Source of the DNA: an uncultured Gammaproteobacteria bacterium
GTDB lineage: Bacteria > Pseudomonadota > Gammaproteobacteria > Arenicellales > UBA868
Assembly (NCBI GenBank): GCA_913051905.1
Contig: CAJXBY010000174.1
Location: 1 to 5,566 of the forward strand
DNA length: 5,566 nt
Direction: 5' to 3'
Shown: positions 1-4,170 of the stretch, in pieces
Layout of the letters: each line of letters begins with the position of its first letter
How positions within the stretch are numbered: position 1 is the stretch's first letter
The notes under the pieces: model-generated
What the model was told of the DNA's origin: nothing
What the model saw: the letters and a program-made list of their open reading frames with translations, nothing else
The model's database searches: none
Program-made: the position numbers and the translations under genes

Positions 1-734
1 CCAACGAGCACAGGATTCATCGTGAACTGGTCAACAACTTCACCGATGACGTGCACCGCCCCGCATTGCCGTACAAGTTCAAATTCAAAATCTCCGGTTG
101 TCCGAACGACTGTATGAACTCTATCGAGCGGGCAGATATGGCCGTGATTGGCACCTGGCGGGACGACATCAGAATCGATGAGGACGAATGGAAAAGCTAT
201 GTTCAGTCAAAGGGCCGCCAGCATGTGATCGACAATATCATCACCCGCTGCCCGAGTAGCTGTATGAGTCTGAAAGACGACGATACCGTTGAAATCGACA
301 ATCGCAACTGCGTGCGATGCATGCACTGTCTGAATGTCGTGCCCAAGGCACTTTCGCCTGGCGAGGACACCGGTGTTACCGTGCTCCTAGGGGGAAAACG
401 TACCCTCAAAATCGGTGATCTCATGGGTACCGTGGTGGTACCGTTCATGAAACTCGAGCCCGATGAAGACTACGAACGACTGGTCGAGATCGCCGAAAAC
501 ACGATCGACTACTGGGCTGAGCATGGACTCGAGCACGAGCGCTGTGGAGAGATGATCGAACGGATCGGTTTGGTCAACTTTCTGGAAGGTATCGACCTCG
601 AGGTTGATCCCAACATGATCTCAACCCCGCGAGAGTCGTCTTATGTTCGTACAGACGGCTGGGATGAAGAAGCCGTCAGATGGTTCGCACGTAAAACCCA
701 GGACCGGCAGTCTGCGTCTGAAGAGGTGGCCTGA
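1..734 (+). CDS. dsrA: Dissimilatory sulfite reductase alpha subunit, reverse (oxidative) type, C-terminal part
   Basis: Catalytic alpha subunit of the cytoplasmic siroheme sulfite reductase DsrAB. In sulfur oxidisers it runs in reverse, producing sulfite from DsrC-bound sulfur. The frame is open from the window edge (first full codon at position 3), giving 243 residues. About 420 is usual, so the N-terminal 40% or so is missing. An in-frame GTG at 51 is internal, because homology (NEHRIHRELVNNFTDDV) continues upstream of it. Counting from position 3, C33-x3-C37 in SGCPNDC is half of the siroheme-coupled [4Fe-4S] site; the other two cysteines lie upstream of the window. The inserted ferredoxin domain has RCP (C83) followed by C103-x2-C106-x2-C109, consistent with a second [4Fe-4S] cluster. 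The stop TGA lies 35 bases before dsrB. The DsrEFH genes downstream argue for the oxidative form. The identification is very secure; the direction of catalysis is inferred from context. Confidence 0.97.
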   Translation, partial: NEHRIHRELVNNFTDDVHRPALPYKFKFKISGCPNDCMNSIERADMAVIGTWRDDIRIDEDEWKSYVQSKGRQHVIDNIITRCPSSCMSLKDDDTVEIDNRNCVRCMHCLNVVPKALSPGEDTGVTVLLGGKRTLKIGDLMGTVVVPFMKLEPDEDYERLVEIAENTIDYWAEHGLEHERCGEMIERIGLVNFLEGIDLEVDPNMISTPRESSYVRTDGWDEEAVRWFARKTQDRQSASEEVA

Positions 735-744
735 CCGGCCGGTC
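733..744. repeat. 12-bp perfect palindrome at the dsrA stop codon
   Basis: The sequence gaccggccggtc is identical to its own reverse complement. It begins on the last two bases of the dsrA TGA stop and fills the first part of the dsrA-dsrB spacer. As RNA it could fold only a 4-bp stem with a 4-base loop, and no T tract follows, so it is not a terminator. It could be a protein-binding site or chance in GC-rich DNA. Confidence 0.5.
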
Positions 745-757
745 GCCGCCAAAACTC

Positions 758-761
758 GGAG
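758..761 (+). promoter_or_regulatory. Ribosome binding site of dsrB
   Basis: GGAG lies 8 bases before the ATG at 770, in the 35-base spacer between dsrA and dsrB. It supports that ATG as the dsrB start, which also gives a normal DsrB length and N-terminus. Confidence 0.7.
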
Positions 762-769
762 CTCACACG

Positions 770-1846
770 ATGGCAAAAAAAGAAATGCGCCAGCCGATCG
801 AAAGCGGCTGTCCAGACGGTTTCCAGTACATGCACCCGGTCATGCTCAGGAACTTTGGCCAGTGGCGGTGGCACGATCATCCTCGCCCCGGTGTTCTGCG
901 CCACGTTGCCCACAGCGGCGATGAGATCTGGACCGTTCGGGCCGGTACCCAGCGAATCCTCGATGTGTTCACGCTGCGAAAGCTGTGTGACATAGGTGAC
1001 GAATTTGCCGACGGGCACGTCCGATTCACCATCCGCAGCAATATCGAGTACATGGTCTCGGACCAGGCCAAAGTCGAACTCCTGATTGAAGCGCTGGAAT
1101 CATCCGGGTTTGTGGTTGGCGGTACAAAGAATTCAGTCGCAATGATCGCCCATACCCAGGGTTGGCTGCATTGCGATATTCCAGGTACCGACGCATCCGG
1201 CGTCGTCAAGTCGATGATGGACGAGTTGATTGACGAGTTCAGGAACTGCAACATGCCCAATCGTGTGCATATCACCACGTCCTGTTGCCAGATCAACTGT
1301 GGCGGGCAGGGCGATATCGCGATCAACGTCCAGCACACCAAGCCCCCGAAGATCAATCACGATCTGGTGGCGAATGTCTGTGAGCGACCGTCGGTGGTTG
1401 CACGTTGCCCAGTAGCTGCGATCCGCCCGGCGCTGGTGAACGGCAAGCCCAGCCTGGAGGTAGATGAGAAGAAATGTATCTGTTGCGGTGCCTGCTATCC
1501 GCCGTGTCCGCCAATGCAGATCAATGATCCAGAGCACACCAAGCTTGCCATCTGGGTCGGTGGCAACCATTCAAACGCTCGCAGTAAACCGAGCTTCCAG
1601 AAACTGGTCGCCTCGGGTGTACCCAATAACCCACCGCGCTGGCCTGAAGCCACGGCGATCGTCAAACGTATTCTGCAGACCTACAAGGAAGACGCCAGGG
1701 ACTGGGAACGGATCAACGACTGGATCGATCGAATTGGTTGGCCGCGTTTCTTTGAACTAACCGGGCTGCCTTTTACCAAGTATCACATCGACCACTGGCG
1801 GGGTTCACGCAAGAGCCTGAATTCGTCGACCCACATTCGTTTCTGA
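770..1846 (+). CDS. dsrB: Dissimilatory sulfite reductase beta subunit, reverse (oxidative) type
   Basis: Complete 358-residue beta subunit of DsrAB, the usual length for the family. In the alpha2beta2 enzyme it carries the catalytically active siroheme coupled to a [4Fe-4S] cluster. The N-terminal half has typical DsrB sequence (SGCPDGFQYMHPVMLRNFG). C135 (in GWLHCDIPGTDASG) together with C172, C173 and C177 (TSCCQINCGG) forms the siroheme/[4Fe-4S] cysteine set; the 135-172-177 spacing agrees with what I recall for the Desulfovibrio vulgaris protein (151-188-193). The ferredoxin domain follows, with C213 (RCP) and C236-x2-C239-x2-C242-x3-C246-P. The conserved C-terminal part includes GLPFTKYHIDHWR, and the protein ends in HIRF. 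The ATG start is backed by GGAG 8 bases upstream. The gene follows dsrA by 35 bases and precedes dsrE by 10, so it is clearly co-transcribed. No disruption is seen. Confidence 0.98.
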   Translation: MAKKEMRQPIESGCPDGFQYMHPVMLRNFGQWRWHDHPRPGVLRHVAHSGDEIWTVRAGTQRILDVFTLRKLCDIGDEFADGHVRFTIRSNIEYMVSDQAKVELLIEALESSGFVVGGTKNSVAMIAHTQGWLHCDIPGTDASGVVKSMMDELIDEFRNCNMPNRVHITTSCCQINCGGQGDIAINVQHTKPPKINHDLVANVCERPSVVARCPVAAIRPALVNGKPSLEVDEKKCICCGACYPPCPPMQINDPEHTKLAIWVGGNHSNARSKPSFQKLVASGVPNNPPRWPEATAIVKRILQTYKEDARDWERINDWIDRIGWPRFFELTGLPFTKYHIDHWRGSRKSLNSSTHIRF

Positions 1847-1856
1847 AATTCCGACA

Positions 1857-2249
1857 ATGAAGTTCTCGATAATGGTCAGCGAAGGACCGTACACCCACCA
1901 GGCGTCGGATACAGCGTTCAATTTCACTAGAGCAGCGCTTGAAGCCGGGCATGAGATATTCCGGATCTTCTTCTACCATGACGGCGTCAATAACGGTACG
2001 CGGATGACGATACCCCCGCAGGATGACCGCCATGTGGTCAATCGTTGGAGCGAACTGGCCGAGCAGCACGGGCTGGATATGGTGGTGTGCGTGGCCGCCG
2101 CCCAGCGCCGCGGTATCCTGGATGCCGACGAGGCCAAGCGCAATGGCAAGGACGGCGACAACATCGCACCGGGGTTCAGAATCTCAGGCCTTGGGCAGTT
2201 GATCGAAGCAGGCATCGAAGCCGACCGCCTGCTGGTGTTTGGCGACTAG
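1857..2249 (+). CDS. dsrE: Sulfur-relay (sulfurtransferase) subunit DsrE
   Basis: Small cytoplasmic subunit (130 residues) of the DsrE2F2H2 hexamer, related to TusD of the tRNA 2-thiouridine relay. DsrE is the subunit that carries persulfide sulfur and passes it to DsrC. The key cysteine is C78 in DMVVCVAAAQRRG, the same number as the active cysteine of A. vinosum DsrE. It lies between the N-terminal strand KFSIMVSEGPY and the C-terminal segment GLGQLIEAGIEADRLLVFG typical of the family. The ATG is 10 bases after the dsrB stop, and the spacer (aattccgaca) has no Shine-Dalgarno. Translation probably depends on ribosomes arriving from dsrB, which is an inference. DsrEFH is a marker of the oxidative Dsr pathway and is absent from classical sulfate reducers. 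Confidence 0.96.
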   Translation: MKFSIMVSEGPYTHQASDTAFNFTRAALEAGHEIFRIFFYHDGVNNGTRMTIPPQDDRHVVNRWSELAEQHGLDMVVCVAAAQRRGILDADEAKRNGKDGDNIAPGFRISGLGQLIEAGIEADRLLVFGD

Positions 2250-2257
2250 AAGCTGTC

Positions 2258-2665
2258 ATGCCCCGGTCAAAGAAGTTCATGTATGTCAACCGCCGTGCAC
2301 CTCACGGAACGATCTATGCGCTCGAAGGTCTGGAGGTGGCGCTGATTGGAGCGGCTTTCGACCAGGACGTCTGTATGGCCTTCATCGGTGACGGGGTTTT
2401 TCAACTGAAGAAGGGCCAGGACACGGGAGACTCCGATATCAAGAACTTTTCACCGACCTACCGCGCACTGGGAGATTACGACGTCAACCGGCTTTATGTG
2501 GAACGGGAATCCCTCGAAGATCGGGGTCTTGGGATCGGCGACCTGATGGATCTGACCTGGGAGGATGAAGAGGATGACTGGAGCGAAAAACCCTCGATTC
2601 AGCTCGTCAATCGCCAGGAACTGTCTGATCTGATGGAAGCGCAGGATGTGATTCTAAATTTTTAA
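2258..2665 (+). CDS. dsrF: Sulfur-relay subunit DsrF
   Basis: Second subunit of the DsrEFH hexamer, TusC-like, 135 residues. It has the conserved block RAPHGTIYALEGLEVALIGA, then C39 in FDQDVCMAFIGDGVFQL, matching the conserved cysteine near residue 40 of A. vinosum DsrF, and ends in the usual QDVILNF. An acidic stretch (about residues 102-110, WEDEEDDWSE) precedes the last strand. The open frame continues upstream to 2045 inside dsrE, but that part has no DsrF similarity. ATG 2258, 8 bases after the dsrE stop, gives the normal length. An in-frame ATG at 2279, seven codons later, is an alternative start that would keep the core fold. Neither has a strong ribosome binding site. In family members studied so far, the DsrF cysteine is not essential for sulfur binding the way the DsrE cysteine is. 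Confidence 0.95.
   Translation: MPRSKKFMYVNRRAPHGTIYALEGLEVALIGAAFDQDVCMAFIGDGVFQLKKGQDTGDSDIKNFSPTYRALGDYDVNRLYVERESLEDRGLGIGDLMDLTWEDEEDDWSEKPSIQLVNRQELSDLMEAQDVILNF
2655..2663. repeat. AT-rich 9-mer, first copy (before dsrH)
   Basis: taaattttt overlaps the last codons of dsrF (reading ..LNF then TAA). The same 9-mer recurs at 2975-2983, just after dsrH, so the two copies bracket dsrH in otherwise GC-rich DNA. The function is unknown and chance is likely. Confidence 0.3.
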
Positions 2666-2674
2666 CGACTGATC

Positions 2675-2977
2675 ATGCTGCACACAGTGAACAAATCGCC
2701 TTTCGAGACGAACAGCCTGGAAACCTGTCTGGGGCTGGCGAAACCGGGCAGTGACATTCTGCTGATCGAAGATGGTATTTATGGGGTAACTGCGGGCACC
2801 ACCGTGTCGGCGAGGGTTGAAGAGGCCATGAAGACCTCCAGCATCTATGCGCTGGCGCCGGACCTCAAAGCCCGCGGCATCGGAACGGACCAGGTCATCC
2901 CAGGGGTTCAACTGGTCGGCTACGATGGGTTCGTCGAGCTGAGCGTGACGAACGAAACGGTACAGTGCTGGCTGTAA
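2675..2977 (+). CDS. dsrH: Sulfur-relay subunit DsrH
   Basis: Third subunit of the DsrEFH hexamer, TusB-like, 100 residues, close to the 102 of A. vinosum. The N-terminus MLHTVNKSPFETNSLETCLG is highly typical. Its cysteine, C18, corresponds to the conserved Cys20 of A. vinosum DsrH, which takes part in the interaction with DsrC. The core strand ILLIEDGIYG and the tail VELSVTNETVQCWL (second cysteine C97-98 region) are also family-like. The gene starts 9 bases after the dsrF stop without a clear Shine-Dalgarno, and ends 21 bases before dsrC. It is bounded on both sides by the 9-mer taaattttt, noted separately. The dsrE-dsrF-dsrH spacing implies equal, coupled expression of the three hexamer subunits. 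Confidence 0.95.
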   Translation: MLHTVNKSPFETNSLETCLGLAKPGSDILLIEDGIYGVTAGTTVSARVEEAMKTSSIYALAPDLKARGIGTDQVIPGVQLVGYDGFVELSVTNETVQCWL

Positions 2978-2983
2978 ATTTTT
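2975..2983. repeat. AT-rich 9-mer, second copy (dsrH stop to dsrC leader)
   Basis: This taaattttt begins with the dsrH stop codon TAA and lies just before the dsrC ribosome binding site. The A/T stretch may keep the dsrC leader unstructured and so help translation, which is inference. As a -10 box (TAAATT) it matches only four of six positions and has no -35 partner at a proper distance. Confidence 0.3.
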
Positions 2984-2985
2984 CA

Positions 2986-2991
2986 CAGGAG
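2986..2991 (+). promoter_or_regulatory. Strong ribosome binding site of dsrC
   Basis: CAGGAG lies 7 bases before the dsrC ATG. It is clearly better than anything before dsrE, dsrF or dsrH. This fits the high DsrC level needed for a protein used as a stoichiometric sulfur carrier, although expression itself cannot be read from sequence. Confidence 0.75.
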
Positions 2992-2998
2992 ACCAACC

Positions 2999-3331
2999 AT
3001 GGCATTTGAAATCAACGGCAGAACCTATGAGACGGACGAAGAGGGTTATCTGGCCAACTTGAGTGACTGGAGCACGGAAGTTGCAGGATATATGGCAATC
3101 GAGGATGACTGCGACCTCAGTGAGAATCATTGGGAAGTCATCAACTTCTTGCGGGACTACTACGAGGAGTATCAGATTGCACCCGCCGTCCGGGTACTGA
3201 CTAAGGCGATCGGCAAGCGGTTGGGTAAGGATAAAGGCAACAGCAAGTACCTGTATGAACTCTTTCCGTACGGGCCGGCCAAACAGGCGTGCAAGTATGC
3301 CGGGTTGCCCAAGCCGACGGGCTGTGTCTGA
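2999..3331 (+). CDS. dsrC: DsrC sulfur-carrier protein with both C-terminal redox cysteines
   Basis: Small cytoplasmic protein (110 residues; 112 in A. vinosum) that accepts sulfur from DsrEFH and is the substrate-carrier of DsrAB. Its trisulfide/disulfide forms are thought to be processed by the DsrMK-containing membrane complex. The flexible C-terminal arm is complete: C98 (KQACKYAG) and the penultimate C109 (PTGCV), with ten residues between them. This is the hallmark of true DsrC; TusE-type relatives keep only the last cysteine. The core is highly conserved (INFLRDYYEEYQIAPAVRVL, then GNSKYLYELFPYGPAKQAC). An extra cysteine, C38 in EDDCDLSENHW, is unlike the A. vinosum protein as I recall it. 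A strong ribosome binding site precedes the gene, and a 90-base spacer follows. Its place between the relay genes and dsrMK fits its role as the link between them. Confidence 0.98.
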   Translation: MAFEINGRTYETDEEGYLANLSDWSTEVAGYMAIEDDCDLSENHWEVINFLRDYYEEYQIAPAVRVLTKAIGKRLGKDKGNSKYLYELFPYGPAKQACKYAGLPKPTGCV

Positions 3332-3356
3332 GCAACCGGTCTGACCCGGGGAGGTG

Positions 3357-3372
3357 CCGGCGTTGCTGCCGG
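3357..3372 (+). promoter_or_regulatory. Small GC-rich hairpin downstream of dsrC
   Basis: ccggc (3357-3361) can pair with gccgg (3368-3372). One further G-U pair leaves a loop of four bases. No run of T follows, so it is not an intrinsic terminator. It could mark a processing or stabilising element for the dsrC end of the transcript, or slow ribosomes at the mini-ORF start. Short GC stems also arise by chance in DNA of this composition. Confidence 0.35.
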
Positions 3373-3406
3373 AGCTGGCTCGTCGCCACGATTTCGGCAA
3401 GTAACC

Positions 3407-3414
3407 GGGGAGGA
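3407..3414 (+). promoter_or_regulatory. Ribosome binding site of dsrM
   Basis: GGGGAGGA is a strong Shine-Dalgarno ending 7 bases before the ATG at 3422. It fixes the dsrM start, which also yields an N-terminal membrane helix as expected for the family. Confidence 0.8.
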
Positions 3415-3421
3415 AAATTCA

Positions 3422-4159
3422 ATGGCACTCGGAATCGTTTACGCCAGCCTTTTTCTCGCGGCCACAGCCTGTCTCGTGGTCGGCCTGGTTTATCGCTTGG
3501 TTCGTTACGCCCGTACGCCGGCACCGCTGGTCATTCCGACAACGCCAGCACCGACCACCCGCAGGGGGGTCGTGGCTCGGGTGGCTCGCGAAGTGGTGTT
3601 CTTCCAGAGCCTGTTCAAAGGCAGCAAGTGGACCTGGTTGTTCGGCTGGCTGTTCCACTTCGGCATGCTGATTGCCCTCATTCGCCATCTGCGTTACTTC
3701 ACGGAACCGGTCTGGTGGTGGGTAGCCATGCTGCAGTGGGCCGGTATCTACGCAGGCATTGTCATGGCCGTTGGCCTGGCTGGGTTATGGGCGAGGCGCC
3801 TGCTGGTTGATCGGATCCGTTATATCAGCGCACCCTCAGACCACCTGATCCTGGCGTTGCTGCTGGCAATCGCGGGTTCCGGGTTGGTCATGAAGTATTG
3901 GGCACACACTGATATCGTGGCACTGAAAGCATTCACCCTCGGGCTGATCAGTTTCGACTGGCAGCCCCTGCCGGCGGACCCCGTTTTACTGATTCACCTG
4001 ATGCTGGTCATCGTGTTGATGGTTGTTTTTCCTTTCAGCAAGTTGCTGCATGCCCCAGGGGTATTTTTCAGTCCAACCCTCAATATGAAAGACACCCCCA
4101 GGGAACACCGCCATGTGACCGACTGGCCGGACGAGTTTAAGCATTCCAGCAGCAATTGA
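3422..4159 (+). CDS. dsrM: DsrM, NarI-like di-heme cytochrome b membrane subunit
   Basis: Inner-membrane cytochrome b subunit of the DsrMKJOP complex, 245 residues, that passes electrons between the quinone pool and DsrK. Five hydrophobic segments are visible at about residues 4-27, 71-92, 98-123, 140-160 and 186-207, as in nitrate reductase NarI. Four histidines fit the heme-b ligands: H79 and H89 (FHFGMLIALIRH), and H192 and H210. Their spacings, 10 and 18, equal those of E. coli NarI (56/66 and 187/205). The loop at residues 28-60 is rich in Pro, Thr and Arg. The C-terminal tail (NMKDTPREHRHVTDW) is polar and probably faces the cytoplasm near DsrK. The gene follows the 90-base spacer with a strong ribosome binding site, and dsrK starts 11 bases after its stop. 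Identity rests on this fold plus its position. Confidence 0.94.
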   Translation: MALGIVYASLFLAATACLVVGLVYRLVRYARTPAPLVIPTTPAPTTRRGVVARVAREVVFFQSLFKGSKWTWLFGWLFHFGMLIALIRHLRYFTEPVWWWVAMLQWAGIYAGIVMAVGLAGLWARRLLVDRIRYISAPSDHLILALLLAIAGSGLVMKYWAHTDIVALKAFTLGLISFDWQPLPADPVLLIHLMLVIVLMVVFPFSKLLHAPGVFFSPTLNMKDTPREHRHVTDWPDEFKHSSSN

Positions 4160-4170
4160 CAGGCGCGACC

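Larger units (their letters stand above)
3332..3421. other. dsrC-dsrM spacer with duplicated SD-like element and possible mini-ORF
   Basis: This is the only long gap in the window (90 bases, against 8-35 elsewhere). The 9-mer ccggggagg occurs twice, at 3346-3354 and 3405-3413. The second copy is the dsrM ribosome binding site. The first lies 8 bases before a TTG at 3363 that opens a 13-codon frame (LLPELARRHDFGK) ending with TAA at 3402-3404, directly before the second copy. A GTG at 3354 in the same frame overlaps the first copy. This might be a small leader ORF, a remnant of a duplication, or coincidence; I would not call it a gene. I see no convincing promoter or terminator. Confidence 0.4.

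Noticed and set aside
51..53. GTG as a start codon for the dsrA fragment
   Set aside because: Conserved DsrA sequence continues upstream in frame to the window edge, so this is an internal valine.
877..1356. 159-codon open frame on the minus strand opposite dsrB
   Set aside because: No recognisable protein features, and full overlap with a conserved catalytic gene.
2045..2257. Longer dsrF starting inside dsrE
   Set aside because: The added 71 residues overlap dsrE and look like an out-of-frame translation (Arg/Gly/Ala-rich). DsrF similarity begins after 2258.
2558..2590. Acidic stretch in DsrF as an unusual insertion
   Set aside because: DsrF proteins commonly carry an acidic loop before the last strand, and total length is normal.
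2945..2980. Internal promoter for dsrC
   Set aside because: The best -10 (TAAATT) and -35 (GTGACG) candidates match four of six positions each and are 24 bases apart, too far for a sigma-70 promoter. A promoter recognised by another factor cannot be excluded.
2654..3400. 248-codon open frame on the minus strand, opposite dsrH and dsrC
   Set aside because: It lies entirely opposite well-identified genes, shows no recognisable domain, and is explained by codon bias of the GC-rich plus-strand genes leaving the antisense frame open.
3332..3421. Intrinsic terminator after dsrC
   Set aside because: The hairpin is short and no T run follows it. dsrM and dsrK continue in the same direction.
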